Below, piece by piece: positions 35,303 to 44,742 of a stretch of 64,000 nucleotides of DNA; position 1 is the first letter of the stretch; the number at the start of each line of letters is the position of its first letter. Below the pieces are notes generated by a model, which did not search any database, was not told the DNA's origin, and worked only from the letters and a program-made list of their open reading frames with translations. Source of the stretch: Motiliproteus sp. SC1-56 (lineage in GTDB: Bacteria > Pseudomonadota > Gammaproteobacteria > Pseudomonadales > Balneatricaceae); contig NZ_JAEMGS010000002.1 of NCBI RefSeq assembly GCF_017309075.1, forward strand, positions 310,001 to 374,000. Direction: 5' to 3'. Position numbers and translations under genes: made by a program.

Positions 35303-35785
35303 ATGAATGCATTGCACCGACCGGCCCAGATAATCAGTCTTTTGATACTGCTTTGCCTGGCCAGCTACAGCAACGCGGTGGAGAGAGGAAGCTCTCGTCA
35401 GGCCAAGCTGCTGTTAGATAACGCCATCGAAGTGATGCGCAGCCAGGGCGCGGAAAAGGCGTTCGAGCAGTTCAACGCCCCTGACGGAGGCTTCGTCCAG
35501 GGCGATCTCTATATTTTTGCGATTGACATGAAAGGCACGTACTTCGCCTCCGGTGCCAATCCTAACCTGGTTGGTCAGAGCCTTGCGGGCGTCTCCGACG
35601 CGACCGGCAAGCCGATCGGGCAGGAAATTCTGAAATTGGCGGAGCGCATCGGCTACGGTATCGTTGAATACGAGTGGCTCAATCGCAAGAGCAACGACGT
35701 CGAGCATAAGTTCTCAAGGATTCACCGGGTCGGCGATTACGTGGTCGGGGTGGGCTTCTATCTGCCCGAGGGTGGTGGAAACTGA
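35303..35785 (+). CDS. Periplasmic single-cache domain protein
   Basis: A 160-residue exported protein with a signal peptide (PAQIISLLILLCLASYSNA) and a small cache domain (AKLLLDNAIEVMRSQGAEKA, GDLYIFAIDMKGTYFASGAN, GVSDATGKPIGQEILKLAE). Such stand-alone cache proteins bind small periplasmic ligands. ATG at 35303 has AAGGAGAG upstream; an earlier frame extension lacks support. It stands at the edge of the alcohol regulon next to the aldehyde dehydrogenase, and homologues often accompany PQQ alcohol systems. A hairpin (35815-35843) follows its stop. Confidence 0.8.
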   Translation: MNALHRPAQIISLLILLCLASYSNAVERGSSRQAKLLLDNAIEVMRSQGAEKAFEQFNAPDGGFVQGDLYIFAIDMKGTYFASGANPNLVGQSLAGVSDATGKPIGQEILKLAERIGYGIVEYEWLNRKSNDVEHKFSRIHRVGDYVVGVGFYLPEGGGN

Positions 35786-35814
35786 TTCTTTAAGGCCGCT
35801 TTTACTCAGCTGCC

Positions 35815-35843
35815 GGCGGGGCGAACCGCGGGTTAGCCCCGCC
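35815..35843. terminator. Possible hairpin terminator
   Basis: Arms GGCGGGGC and GCCCCGCC around a 13-base loop, between the convergent cache and LysR genes; no T-tract. Confidence 0.35.
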
Positions 35844-35888
35844 GTGTCTCAACATTTACCGAGGTGAGTTCGACGCCGGCCGCGTGGC

Positions 35889-36797
35889 TTATTCGAATTG
35901 ATCCCAGTACGGGGGATCACCGAAATACCCGTCGATGAATTCAATAAAGCTGCGCACCTTGCTCGCCAGCATCTGTCGATGAGCGTAGACAGCATAGAGC
36001 GCCATCGGTTCGGGCTCGCAGTCCGGCAGCACGACTTTCAGCCTGCCCTCGCGAATCGCCGGACCTGAAATAAAGGTCGGTTGCAGGGCAATACCAGCCC
36101 CCGCAATGGCGGCTTCCACCAGCACATCACCGTTGTTGCTGACCATATCGCCGCGATTGTTTCCCCCGCGACTCTGCAGCCCACGGTGCAAGGGCTCGCG
36201 GCTATCCAACTCCAGGTAGCTGTAGCGCAGGTAGCTGTGCGCCCGGAGATCCTCGGGCTGTTCCGGCGTGCCGTGCCGGTCCAGGTAGTCCGGAGAGGCG
36301 CACAGCAGCACCCGCACGGGGGCGATCCGCTTGGCGATCAATGACGAGCTCTTCAGGTGACCGATTCGCAGCGCCACATCAAACCCCTCTTCCACAATGT
36401 CGACTTTGCGGTCGTTCAGCTGCAGATCAATACTCACCTCCGGGTGGGCCTGCTTGAAAGCGCTCAGCAGCGGGGCCATGTGACGGGTGGCGAAGGAGAC
36501 CGGGGCACTGATGCGTAGCACCCCCCGGGCCTGGGTCTGCATCTCCCCCAGCTGATTTTCCAGCTCATCGATGTCGTTGAGCACCATCTGCGCACGCTGG
36601 TGGTAGCGCGCGCCGGCCTCGGTGAGATGCGTTTTGCGGGTGGTGCGGTTTAGCAACCTCACCCCAAGGTGGCGCTCAAGCTGGGAGACGTACTTGCTGA
36701 TCAGTTGTGGTGACGTATCCAGGCGTTCGGCGGCGCGGGTGAAGGTGCCTTCCTGGACCACCGCGACAAAAGCGCGCATGGCGTCGATACGATCCAT
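35889..36797 (-). CDS. LysR-family transcriptional regulator
   Basis: A 302-residue regulator with N-terminal winged helix (MDRIDAMRAFVAVVQEGTFT RAAERLD region) and a LysR substrate-binding domain (GVLRISAPVSFATRHMAPLL onwards). It is divergent from the DoxX and dioxygenase genes and may regulate them, since LysR proteins usually control the adjacent divergent unit. The closest subfamily is the group linked to DoxX/quinone reductase or dioxygenase operons. The ligand is unknown. Confidence 0.88.
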   Translation of the reverse strand: MDRIDAMRAFVAVVQEGTFTRAAERLDTSPQLISKYVSQLERHLGVRLLNRTTRKTHLTEAGARYHQRAQMVLNDIDELENQLGEMQTQARGVLRISAPVSFATRHMAPLLSAFKQAHPEVSIDLQLNDRKVDIVEEGFDVALRIGHLKSSSLIAKRIAPVRVLLCASPDYLDRHGTPEQPEDLRAHSYLRYSYLELDSREPLHRGLQSRGGNNRGDMVSNNGDVLVEAAIAGAGIALQPTFISGPAIREGRLKVVLPDCEPEPMALYAVYAHRQMLASKVRSFIEFIDGYFGDPPYWDQFE

Positions 36798-36965
36798 GGG
36801 GTCGTCCTGTCTCTGTAACCTACAAGCGATTATCAGTGATTCATTGCTAATGAAGCAACACGCCGGGCCTTAGTGCGCTGGTTTTTTGATAGTACAGTGA
36901 ACCCATGATCTGGAGCCCGGCTTCAGAGGCTATCAACAAAGAAAGAATGATCCGAGGTGACGACA

Positions 36966-37442
36966 ATGACTCCTACCTACGTAACAAAGCTGCTTCACTC
37001 CGACGCCGGCTACGGTGCACTTATCCTGCGGGTACCGGTGGGACTGATCCTGGCCGCCCATGGCGCGCAGAAACTCTTTGGCTGGTTCGGCGGTTATGGG
37101 CTGGAAGGTACCGGGCAGTGGATGGCGAGCATCGGGTTGGCCCCGGGCTACCTGATGGCGCTGTTGGCGGGGAGCGCTGAATTTTTCGGAGGCCTGGCCC
37201 TGGTCCTGGGGCTATTGACCCGCCCTGCCGCCCTGGTATCTGCCGTTACCATGCTGGTCGCGATGTTTGCCGTGCACATCGATAATGGTCTATTCATGGC
37301 TAACAACGGCTACGAGTATGCCCTGACCCTGTTTGCGGTGACGCTGGCGCTTACCTTTCAAGGCGCGGGAAGGGTGTCGCTGGACAACCTGCTGCTGCAA
37401 CGTCTCGGTAACACCGGTTATCGGCAGCCTGCCCTGGGCTAG
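36966..37442 (+). CDS. DoxX family membrane protein
   Basis: A 158-residue membrane protein with four helices and the DoxX features LILRVPVGLILAAHGAQKLFG and AGSAEFFGGLALVLGLLTR. ATG at 36966 has GAGGTGA seven bases upstream; a GTG three codons earlier overlaps that signal and is less likely. DoxX proteins are small quinone-linked or redox membrane proteins of poorly defined role. It lies between a divergent LysR regulator and a DODA dioxygenase, a combination common in pseudomonads, where all three are probably co-regulated. A terminator follows. Confidence 0.88.
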   Translation: MTPTYVTKLLHSDAGYGALILRVPVGLILAAHGAQKLFGWFGGYGLEGTGQWMASIGLAPGYLMALLAGSAEFFGGLALVLGLLTRPAALVSAVTMLVAMFAVHIDNGLFMANNGYEYALTLFAVTLALTFQGAGRVSLDNLLLQRLGNTGYRQPALG

Positions 37443-37495
37443 GCAATCGCTCAGCAACAGTTCTACAAAAGGGGCTGAACAGCGGATCCGACATC

Positions 37496-37524
37496 AAGCG
37501 CTCTCTTTCTCCGGGAGCGCTTTT
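37496..37524 (+). terminator. Rho-independent terminator after DoxX gene
   Basis: Arms AAGCGCTC and GAGCGCTT with an 11-base loop and a short T-run (TTTT at 37521-37524) that the right arm enters. It separates DoxX from the dioxygenase gene, though read-through is possible. Confidence 0.6.
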
Positions 37525-37578
37525 GGGTGCCGGCGGTTTTCGTGCCAGTGTTCACGCCCAATACAGGAAAAGACTGCC

Positions 37579-38430
37579 ATGACCTGCCGCGCAGATGTGC
37601 TTTTTATCCCCCACGGGGGCGGCCCCTTCCCTTTGCTGGGGGACCCTGGCCACGAGGAAATGGTGCGCGGTCTCCAGGAGATCGCAGGGCAATTGCGCAA
37701 GCCCGCGGCAGTCCTCGTGATCAGCGCGCACTGGGAAGCGTCAGCGCCGACCATTACAGCTGCCGCGTCACCGTCGCTGATCTACGATTATTCCGGTTTT
37801 CCGCCAGAGTCTTACGCCATCCAATACCCCTGTCCCGGTGCCCCCGAACTCGCGAGCGCGGTCCACCAGGCGTTACAAGAAGCGGGAATATCGGCAAGCC
37901 TCGATCGCCAGCGGGGGCTGGATCACGGGGTCTTTGTACCGCTCAAGCTGATGTACCCGGCGGCGGATATCCCCTGCGTTCAGCTGTCGCTGGTAAAAGG
38001 GCTGGACGCTGCGACCCATCTGGCCATGGGTCAGGCGTTGCGTGCACTGGATTACGATAACCTGCTGGTGATCGGCTCCGGCTTTTCGTTCCACAACATG
38101 CAGGCGTTTTTTGCCCCCGGCGACCCGGATAGCGAACGCTATAACCTGGCATTCGAAGCCTGGCTGGAAGCTACCTGTTGCGATCGCGGTATTAAAGAGA
38201 ACGAACGCCGGGCGCGCCTGGAATACTGGGAGCGTGCCCCCCACGCCCGTTTTTGCCACCCCCGCGTGGAGCACCTGCTACCGCTCCACGTCTGTTATGG
38301 TCTGGCGAACAAGCCCTGTGACGCCTATCGTTCAATGAGGGTTCTCAATAGAGCATCCAGCTTAATGCATTGGGAGGTTGAGTTGTCGAGCGGGGCTGCC
38401 GGACCCGAACGGCGACGAGGTTATAATTGA
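37579..38430 (+). CDS. Class III extradiol ring-cleavage dioxygenase (DODA/YgiD type)
   Basis: A 283-residue LigB-fold enzyme. Candidate metal ligands and catalytic residues are His12 (FIPHGGGP), His51 (SAHWEA), His116 (GLDHGVFVPL) and His237 (LPLHVCYG), as in plant and bacterial 4,5-DOPA dioxygenases. Such enzymes open catechol rings using Zn or Fe; the physiological substrate in bacteria is usually unknown. Starts at ATG 37579 with AGGAAAAG upstream. It follows DoxX by 136 bases and the LysR gene is divergent to both. Confidence 0.87.
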   Translation: MTCRADVLFIPHGGGPFPLLGDPGHEEMVRGLQEIAGQLRKPAAVLVISAHWEASAPTITAAASPSLIYDYSGFPPESYAIQYPCPGAPELASAVHQALQEAGISASLDRQRGLDHGVFVPLKLMYPAADIPCVQLSLVKGLDAATHLAMGQALRALDYDNLLVIGSGFSFHNMQAFFAPGDPDSERYNLAFEAWLEATCCDRGIKENERRARLEYWERAPHARFCHPRVEHLLPLHVCYGLANKPCDAYRSMRVLNRASSLMHWEVELSSGAAGPERRRGYN

Positions 38431-38533
38431 ATTTATTTTTTGCCGTCAAGGTGTTGAATAAAAAGATATTTAAAATGCCTAACCTCTTCTCTCATGCTCA
38501 AGAAAAGCCCCCCTCCCTGAGTGAGTCGGGCTC

Positions 38534-39811
38534 CTACAGAGCTCGGTGTTGCGGCAACCCCAAGGAGATGACAGCGGCGCAGGCGACAAAGAGCGAGGAA
38601 ACGAGCAGGCAGACACCCAGTCCAAATGCCTGAAACAGCCAGCCGGACAATAACGTGCCAATCAGGCGCCCCAAGGCATTGGCCATGTAATAAAAACCGA
38701 CATCCAGGGAAACGCCGTCCTCCTTGGCGTAAGAGACAATCAGAAAACTGTGCAGCGATGAATTGACGGCAAAGAACGCACCGAACACCAGCAGCCCGAG
38801 CACGAGCATATTTTCGGCGCCAGCCCCTCCGGTGCCCGGCCAAAATTCGCCCAGCGCCAGGGCGATTGCCAAAGGAATCAAGATCAGAGGGGCCGCCCAG
38901 ACAAAGGCAGAGCGCCCGTCCGGCACCTCTCCCCGCGCCTTGCCTGTCAGTCGCGGCGCCAGTATCTGGACCAGCCCGTAACCGATAATCCAGAGCGCCA
39001 GAAACGCCCCCACCCGGAGGTGAGACCAACCCAACTGGGCGCTCATAAAGACCGGAACCGCAACCACGAACCAGACATCCCGGGCCCCGAACAGAAACAA
39101 GCGTGCCGCAGAGAGAACATTGATCGCCCGGCTCTTGGAGAAAACCTCCCGAAACCTGGGCTTCGCACTGGCCTTACCCAGATCCTTTTTAAGGGTCAGC
39201 AAAGACCCCGTCAAAACCAGGCTCAGGACGGCAGCCATGAGCAGAAGCGCCTCGCGGAAGCCCAGTGTCGCCAGAAGCGCGCCGCCGAGGAAGAAACCGG
39301 CCCCCTTGAGCGCGTTCTTGGAGCCGGTTAGCAGCGCCACCCAGGCGTACAGCCTGCTTTGCTGCCCTGCCCCGACTAGCAACTTGACCCCGCTCTTGGC
39401 GCTCATCTTGTTCAGATCCTTGGCGATGCCCGAAAGGGCCTGGGCAGCCATGACGTAAGGCACAGACAGCCAGGAAGCCGGAACCGTCAGCATCAACAGC
39501 GCTACCACCTGCAACGCCAGGCCGATATTCATGGTGCGGTTGAGGCCGATGCGCGCCCCCAGCCAGCCGCCCAGCAGGTTGGTCACCACCCCGAAAAACT
39601 CGTAAAACAGAAACAGCATGGCGATGGCCAACGGGGAATATCCCAGCTGATGGAAGTGCAGCACCACCAGCATGCGCAGGGCGCCGTCGGTCAGGGTAAA
39701 GCCCCAGTAGTTCCCTGTGATCAGCAGGTACTGGCGCAAATCCTGGCGGTTGTCCGCTGCTCCTTGGACCCGAGACTTCCCGGCGCCCGCTGTCTTGTCA
39801 CACCCCGGCAC
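38534..39811 (-). CDS. arsJ: ArsJ organoarsenical efflux permease (MFS)
   Basis: A 425-residue major facilitator with about twelve helices and the conserved N-terminal ArsJ segment [20 protein letters not shown] and [17 protein letters not shown]. ArsJ exports 1-arseno-3-phosphoglycerate, which breaks down outside to arsenate. The GTG start overlaps the adjacent GAPDH stop by 14 bases, and the two genes are functionally coupled: the dehydrogenase makes the arseno-sugar acid and ArsJ expels it. This recognised pair supports the call. It is the last gene of the arsenic operon; a weak hairpin (AGCCC...GGGCT, 38506-38532) follows. Confidence 0.92.
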   Translation of the reverse strand: MPGCDKTAGAGKSRVQGAADNRQDLRQYLLITGNYWGFTLTDGALRMLVVLHFHQLGYSPLAIAMLFLFYEFFGVVTNLLGGWLGARIGLNRTMNIGLALQVVALLMLTVPASWLSVPYVMAAQALSGIAKDLNKMSAKSGVKLLVGAGQQSRLYAWVALLTGSKNALKGAGFFLGGALLATLGFREALLLMAAVLSLVLTGSLLTLKKDLGKASAKPRFREVFSKSRAINVLSAARLFLFGARDVWFVVAVPVFMSAQLGWSHLRVGAFLALWIIGYGLVQILAPRLTGKARGEVPDGRSAFVWAAPLILIPLAIALALGEFWPGTGGAGAENMLVLGLLVFGAFFAVNSSLHSFLIVSYAKEDGVSLDVGFYYMANALGRLIGTLLSGWLFQAFGLGVCLLVSSLFVACAAVISLGLPQHRAL

Positions 39812-40805
39812 GAACCACCCTGCGCGCCAGCTCTGCGGTGCGGTTGGCGTACCCCATCTCGTTGTCGTACCAGGCGTAGAGCTTGACCAGGGTGCCGTTC
39901 ACCACCCGTGTAAAAGCGCCATCCAACACGCCGGAGCGCGGGTCGCTGCGGTAGTCGATGGAGACCAGCGGGCGCTCGTCGTAGCCGAAAATACCGGCCA
40001 ACTCCGTTTCAGCGGCGCGTTTGAACAGGGCGTTGACCGCGTCGGCGTCGGTGGCCCCCTCCAGCTCGAACTGGGCATCGGTAATGGACGCGTTGGCCAA
40101 GGGGACCCTTACCGCATGACCGTCCAGGCGACCTCTCAATTCCGGGTAGATCTCCATGATCGCGGTGGCCGAACCCGTGGTCGTGGGAATTAATGACATG
40201 CCGCAGGCCCTGGCCCGGCGCAGGTCCTTGTGGGGTTGGTCCAGAATGCTCTGGGTGTTGGTAATGTCGTGAATGGTCGTAAAAGCGCCGTGGCGAATGC
40301 CGAGAGCCTCGTGAAGCACCTTGACCATTGGCGCTAGGCAGTTGGTGGTGCAGGAGGCAGCGGTGACGATGGGGTGCCTTGCCGGATCATAAAGGTGATC
40401 GTTGACCCCCATGACCACGTTCAACACCCCCGGCTCCTTCACCGGCGCGGTCACCACCACTCGCTTGATCCCTTGATCCAGGTAGGCCTGTAGTGCATCG
40501 CCGCTTCTGAAGCGGCCGCTGGCCTCGATGATCAAATCGCAGTCAGACCAGTTGCCTTCGGCCAGGGTGTCGTGACGGGTGAAGGCGACGGCTTTCCCGT
40601 CGATCAGCAACTGCCCCGCTTCCGCCCGGACATCCCGCTCCCAGCGCCCGTGCACCGAGTCGAACTTGAGCAAATGAGCGAAACACTCGGCGTCACCGCC
40701 CGGGTCGTTGATGCGCACGAATTCAAACTCGGGCCAGCCCCAGGCAGCCCGCAGGATCAGGCGTCCCATACGGCCGAAGCCGTTGATGCCGACTTTTACG
40801 GTCAT
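39798..40805 (-). CDS. ArsJ-associated glyceraldehyde-3-phosphate dehydrogenase
   Basis: A 335-residue GAPDH with the NAD fold [12 protein letters not shown] at the start, the catalytic Cys152 in ASCTTNC, and the final [13 protein letters not shown]. In the arsenic operons it uses arsenate in place of phosphate to form 1-arseno-3-phosphoglycerate, the substrate of ArsJ. It overlaps the ACR3 gene stop (ATGA) and the arsJ start, so this is an arsenic-dedicated copy rather than the glycolytic one. Product assignment is by context. Confidence 0.92.
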   Translation of the reverse strand: MTVKVGINGFGRMGRLILRAAWGWPEFEFVRINDPGGDAECFAHLLKFDSVHGRWERDVRAEAGQLLIDGKAVAFTRHDTLAEGNWSDCDLIIEASGRFRSGDALQAYLDQGIKRVVVTAPVKEPGVLNVVMGVNDHLYDPARHPIVTAASCTTNCLAPMVKVLHEALGIRHGAFTTIHDITNTQSILDQPHKDLRRARACGMSLIPTTTGSATAIMEIYPELRGRLDGHAVRVPLANASITDAQFELEGATDADAVNALFKRAAETELAGIFGYDERPLVSIDYRSDPRSGVLDGAFTRVVNGTLVKLYAWYDNEMGYANRTAELARRVVRAGV

Positions 40806-41866
40806 GATGTCACCTCTTCGTTGACAGCGCTGTAGGAACGGGTGGACCGCTGATCCGGAAACCAGTGTTTGGTACGGTTGACGAAGGCCACCAGCGACAG
40901 CATCACCGGCACCTCCACCAACACCCCCACCACCGTCGCCAGGGCGGCGCCCGAGTGAAGGCCAAACAGGGAGATGGCTACCGCCACCGCCAGTTCAAAA
41001 AAATTGGAAGTGCCGATCAGGCACGCAGGAGCGGCGATGTTATGGGGCAGTTGCCAGCGGCGGGCCCAGAAATACGCCAGGGCGAAAATTCCGTACGTCT
41101 GCACCAGCAGCGGCACCGCGATCAGGAGAATCGTTTGGGGTTGGCTGAGGATGGTTCCGGCCTGGAACCCGAACAACAACACCACGGTGGCCAGCAGGCC
41201 GATCACCGACCAGGGTTTTAGCCGGTGCACGAAATTGCCCAGCGCCCCTTCCCCCCGGGACACCAGGCGCCGGCGGGTAACGACGCCGGCGATCAGCGGC
41301 AACACCACGTAGAGCACCGTGGAGAGCAGCAATGTCTGCCAGGGCACCTCGATGTCGCTGACCCCCAGCAGGAACGCGGCGATGGGAGCGAAGGCGAACA
41401 CCATGATGATGTCGTTCACGGACACCTGGACCAGGGTGTAGTTGGGGTCCCCCTTGGTCAGCTGGCTCCAGACAAACACCATCGCCGTGCAGGGAGCCAC
41501 GCCCAGCAGGATCATGCCGGCGATGTACTCCCCCGCACTCTGCGGGTCGACCCAGCCGGCAAAGAACACCCGGAAGAAAAGCCAGCCCAGCCCCGCCATG
41601 GTGAAGGGCTTGATCAACCAGTTGACGGTGAGGGTCAGCAGCAGCCCCTTTGGGCGTTCACCCACGTGGCGGATGGCGGCAAAATCCACCTGGATCATCA
41701 TCGGGTAGATCATTACCCAAATTAATAACGCCACCGCCAGGTTGACGTGGGCCACTTCCAGGGCCGCCACCAGGGCGAAAAGCCCGGGGAAGGTGTTCCC
41801 AACCGAGACGCCGACCAGAATGGCCAGCGCCACCCAGACCGATAAAAAGCGTTCAAACGTACCCAT
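40802..41866 (-). CDS. acr3: ACR3-family arsenite efflux permease
   Basis: A 354-residue ten-helix antiporter of the bile/arsenite/riboflavin superfamily with the ACR3 motif [15 protein letters not shown], in which the Cys is essential in the family, and [18 protein letters not shown] in the later half. It expels arsenite and antimonite using proton motive force. ATG at 41866 is firmly supported by AAGGAGGG eight bases upstream; an upstream extension to 41926 is not. First confirmed gene of acr3-GAPDH-arsJ. No arsR or arsC occurs in the window. Confidence 0.92.
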   Translation of the reverse strand: MGTFERFLSVWVALAILVGVSVGNTFPGLFALVAALEVAHVNLAVALLIWVMIYPMMIQVDFAAIRHVGERPKGLLLTLTVNWLIKPFTMAGLGWLFFRVFFAGWVDPQSAGEYIAGMILLGVAPCTAMVFVWSQLTKGDPNYTLVQVSVNDIIMVFAFAPIAAFLLGVSDIEVPWQTLLLSTVLYVVLPLIAGVVTRRRLVSRGEGALGNFVHRLKPWSVIGLLATVVLLFGFQAGTILSQPQTILLIAVPLLVQTYGIFALAYFWARRWQLPHNIAAPACLIGTSNFFELAVAVAISLFGLHSGAALATVVGVLVEVPVMLSLVAFVNRTKHWFPDQRSTRSYSAVNEEVTS

Positions 41867-41981
41867 GGTGATCCCTCCTTGAACCTTGGCTATCCTCAAG
41901 CTCGCCGGCCAGGGCGGGTTGACCATCCCGCGCCGCCGGAACTTTAACTGCCGCTCCGTCTGTTACGCCTGGCAAATTCAT
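41853..41981 (-). CDS. Possible 42-residue leader ORF upstream of acr3
   Basis: ATG at 41981, with AGGAGC seven bases upstream, opens a 42-codon frame that ends inside the acr3 start region (overlap 14 bases). The peptide begins [15 protein letters not shown] and is soluble with no family resemblance. Its ribosome site and overlap suggest translational coupling or attenuation of acr3, but it could equally be chance. Confidence 0.3.
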   Translation of the reverse strand: MNLPGVTDGAAVKVPAARDGQPALAGELEDSQGSRRDHHGYV

Positions 41982-42192
41982 GCTCGCTCCTGATTTCTCT
42001 GAATTAACTCGGCGAGCGGAGTATAGCGGGCCGTGCCAGCCAGGCGAAGCCCGCCTGCGCGCAGGCTCTCCCCAAGGGACGCATCGGTGGCAAACGACGA
42101 TAAAGAGAGGGATCGAGCACCACAGCCGACTGGACACATCCCGCTAATCTGCTGAACTGATAATCAACGAGTCCTTCAGCGGAGAAACACCC

Positions 42193-42897
42193 ATGCGTTC
42201 ACGATCTATGCGCGTTCTTGTGATACTGATGGCCGTCCTGGCAACAGCTACGACTTCCCTCTGGGCTGACGAAGACGGACTGATCGCCATTGACGTGCTG
42301 ATTCAGCCGGATCAAAAAATGATGAGAGAAGCTGCCAAATGGAATGCCCTGATGCGCGAGCAGACGCCCGAGGGCTTCGAACTGGACGAAGCGCATGCGC
42401 CGCACATCACCCTGATTCAACGTTTCATTGCCAAGACTGACCTGCCTAACGTCCTGATCGCCGTCAACGCGGTGAAGGCAGAATTCAATCTCGCCAGCCT
42501 CGAGATGACAGCCACCGGGCTTTACCACATTCCGAGCGGCGAAATTGGGCTCGCGGGCCTTGTCGTCGATCCGACTCCGCCGCTGCACGCATTGCAGCAG
42601 GCGATCATCGGTGCCGTCGATATTTACGCGCAGCCAGGAGGCAACCAATCCGCGTTCGTACCCGATAAGTCCGGCACGCCCTTTGATTCGTTATTGTTCG
42701 AGTACGTCGAGACGTTTGTGCCGAACCAGACCGGAGAAAAGTTCAACCCTCACGTGACAATCGGCGTGGCGCCCCTCGAATGGCTGAAAGAGCTTGAGAC
42801 ACAGCCCTTTGACACCTTCTCGTTTGGCGCTGATGGGCTCGCCGTTTATCAACTCGGCAATTTTGGCACTGCCTCCAGGCGCCTGGATCGGGATTGA
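42193..42897 (+). CDS. Secreted 2H phosphoesterase-like (2'-5' RNA ligase family) protein
   Basis: A 234-residue protein with an N-terminal signal segment (MRVLVILMAVLATATTSLWA) and the two signature H-x-T motifs of the 2H fold, His71-Ile-Thr73 (APHITLIQRF) and His187-Val-Thr189 (NPHVTIGVAP), spaced as in the family. 2H enzymes hydrolyse or form cyclic phosphodiester bonds and are usually cytoplasmic, so an exported copy is unusual. Substrate unknown; nucleic-acid or cyclic nucleotide degradation outside the cytoplasm is inference. It follows the arsenic operon divergently and has no clear partner. The gap 42898-43186 after it shows nothing definable. Confidence 0.75.
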   Translation: MRSRSMRVLVILMAVLATATTSLWADEDGLIAIDVLIQPDQKMMREAAKWNALMREQTPEGFELDEAHAPHITLIQRFIAKTDLPNVLIAVNAVKAEFNLASLEMTATGLYHIPSGEIGLAGLVVDPTPPLHALQQAIIGAVDIYAQPGGNQSAFVPDKSGTPFDSLLFEYVETFVPNQTGEKFNPHVTIGVAPLEWLKELETQPFDTFSFGADGLAVYQLGNFGTASRRLDRD

Positions 42898-43186
42898 GGA
42901 TTTGCGTAACGGCGTACACGCGTGTCGTCAAACAACGGCTCGCCCTGCCCGCTGGCGAAGTTCGCCAAGGCAGACGGCTCACCGGGCAGTCCGCACCGAT
43001 CCGCGTTATTAGATGGCTATTTACATAAATACAATGCATTAAGACAGTATGTTAAGAAACTAAGACAGCTCGGGTCGTGGACAATTCTCAGCCAGCTGAC
43101 CTCTCTCAAGCGAGGCTAACGGGGGCGTTAATATGGCGAACGTACGCGGTCGGAGCGCTCGCGTTTATTGCGACGGTAACGGCAGG

Positions 43187-43450
43187 CTAAAGCTCGGCCA
43201 CCAGTACTCCACCGACATCGTCCAGCGTATGGGTCAGGGTCAGGCAGTGATTCCCCCCGGCCATCACCAGGTAGAGATTGAAATCCGCGTACTCCCGATA
43301 AGGCACTACCGCCCCCAGTTCGTCTTCGAGGCAGAAGGTTAACCGCAGACCGCTGAACTGCCGACGCAGCTCGACCATGGCGGTTTCGCTCAATCCGATT
43401 CGGGCTATCGCCCGTGCCAACCGGTCCAGCTGGGCTTCATCGATGCTCAT
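43187..43450 (-). CDS. Nif-cluster small protein (DUF6129-like)
   Basis: An 87-residue acidic protein of the type found at the end of nif accessory operons, with an RLARAIARIGLSETAMVELR helix and a following beta-rich half. The ATG overlaps the nifM stop (ATGA). Its function is unknown; co-transcription with nifU to nifM implies a nitrogenase maturation or regulatory role. Confidence 0.7.
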   Translation of the reverse strand: MSIDEAQLDRLARAIARIGLSETAMVELRRQFSGLRLTFCLEDELGAVVPYREYADFNLYLVMAGGNHCLTLTHTLDDVGGVLVAEL

Positions 43451-44277
43451 GTCAAACCCCTCATCCAGTCCCGCTGGGCCTGCTGGCGGGCGGCGGCGGT
43501 CAGTTTCTCAATCACCACCGGCGCCACTTCATCGAAGGGGCGCAGGGTCTCGGGACGAATAGCCGTGCACTGCACCAGGTGCAACCCCACTTCGGTCTCG
43601 ATGGGGGCACTGACACGGTCAACGTCCAGGGCAAACAGGACCGCATCGATGGCGGGGAACAGTTGCCCGCGGGGCAGCCAGCCCATCTCTCCGCCTTTTA
43701 AAGCCGTGGGGCACTCGGAGTGGCGTCGAGCCAGGGTGTCGAAACGCGTGGGAGCCGCAGCCACTTCTTCACGGATCCGCTCCAGCCGGGCAACCACCGC
43801 CGCGCGCTGATTCTCAGGGTAGGCCGGGTTGACGGTAACCAGGATGTGGCGTGCCTGGCGCTGCTCGGGCCGGCGGAATCTTGCGGGGTGGGCGTCGTAG
43901 TAGGCCCGGGCTTCGACGTTCGAGACCGGATCCACCGAGGCCGCCTGTCGCTCCAGGGCCAGCTCGACCCTCAGCTGGCGCTCCAGCAGATTCGACAGCG
44001 CCGGCAGGCTTAGACCCATTCGTTCCAGGTCCTCCATGAACGCCTCGTCGCTGGGAAACCGCCCCCGGACCTCCTCCAACGCCGCCCGCAGCCGTTCATC
44101 ACTTACAATCACAGTGGCAGCTGTTTCACTGCCTAGCACCCGCTTCTCAAGCTCCAGCTGGCGGGCTACGGTTCCCTCAAGCCATGCCTGCTGGCGGGGA
44201 TCCAGTGCATCAGGGGCGGCATCGAAGTAACTCTTGGCCGCCCGCAGGCGGTAGTAGGCGGTTAGCGGATCCGTCAT
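43447..44277 (-). CDS. nifM: NifM, peptidyl-prolyl isomerase for nitrogenase iron protein maturation
   Basis: A 276-residue protein. The N-terminal half is helical (SurA-like), and the C-terminal half (about 150-245) is a parvulin PpiC domain with RQARHILVTVNPAYPENQR, RHSECPTALKGGEMGWLPRG and PIETEVGLHLVQC. NifM is needed for folding and accumulation of the Fe protein NifH. The ATG overlaps the nifZ stop (ATGA), so it is translationally coupled within the nifU operon. Normal length for the family. Confidence 0.92.
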   Translation of the reverse strand: MTDPLTAYYRLRAAKSYFDAAPDALDPRQQAWLEGTVARQLELEKRVLGSETAATVIVSDERLRAALEEVRGRFPSDEAFMEDLERMGLSLPALSNLLERQLRVELALERQAASVDPVSNVEARAYYDAHPARFRRPEQRQARHILVTVNPAYPENQRAAVVARLERIREEVAAAPTRFDTLARRHSECPTALKGGEMGWLPRGQLFPAIDAVLFALDVDRVSAPIETEVGLHLVQCTAIRPETLRPFDEVAPVVIEKLTAAARQQAQRDWMRGLT

Positions 44278-44729
44278 AACACCTCCTCGGCCAGCACCCT
44301 CTCCTGCAGCGCCGTCTCTCGCACTTCAAAGGTCTGCCCCGGAAAGCGCACCTGGTAGCGGGCCGCGCCCTCGGCGTCTCGAATAACCTTAAGAATCTGC
44401 CCTGTCTCGCCGGCAACCACCCGCACCTTGCCGTTCACAGCCAGGTCCCTGGCCGCCACCACGGCCTGGCGGAATTCGAAACGGGTGTCGATCCAGGGCC
44501 TCTCGGCCGGAATCAGCTCCGTTTCCCGACAACCGACCTGGATGCCGGCCTCGATAAAATGGACCCGATAGATGATCTGATCCTGCAGAAAGGTGCCCAC
44601 ATCCGCCACGTGGCCGACGCTGCCCCGGGGAATCAGAAGGTCGCCCCGCTGCTTGCCCGGATAGCTGCCGTCGTCGCGGATGGTTCGGATCACTCGCAGC
44701 GCCTGGCCGTACTCGTACTTGGGAAACAT
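44274..44729 (-). CDS. nifZ: NifZ, nitrogenase MoFe protein maturation factor
   Basis: A 151-residue protein with the NifZ core GQALRVIRTIRDDGSYPG, GDLLIPRGSVGHVADVGTFL and YRVHFIEAGIQVGCRETELI. It helps fusion of P-cluster precursors in NifDK. The ATG at 44729 has AAGGAGG seven bases upstream; a much longer frame extends to 44990 but only as a shadow over nifW. There is a repeated second C-terminal SH3-like part (about 100-145), a feature of some NifZ proteins. Confidence 0.9.
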   Translation of the reverse strand: MFPKYEYGQALRVIRTIRDDGSYPGKQRGDLLIPRGSVGHVADVGTFLQDQIIYRVHFIEAGIQVGCRETELIPAERPWIDTRFEFRQAVVAARDLAVNGKVRVVAGETGQILKVIRDAEGAARYQVRFPGQTFEVRETALQERVLAEEVL

Positions 44730-44742
44730 CGTGCCTCCTTCC

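Noticed and set aside
38506-38532. Strong terminator after arsJ
   Set aside because: Only five-base arms (AGCCC/GGGCT) and a long loop; too weak to list as a feature.
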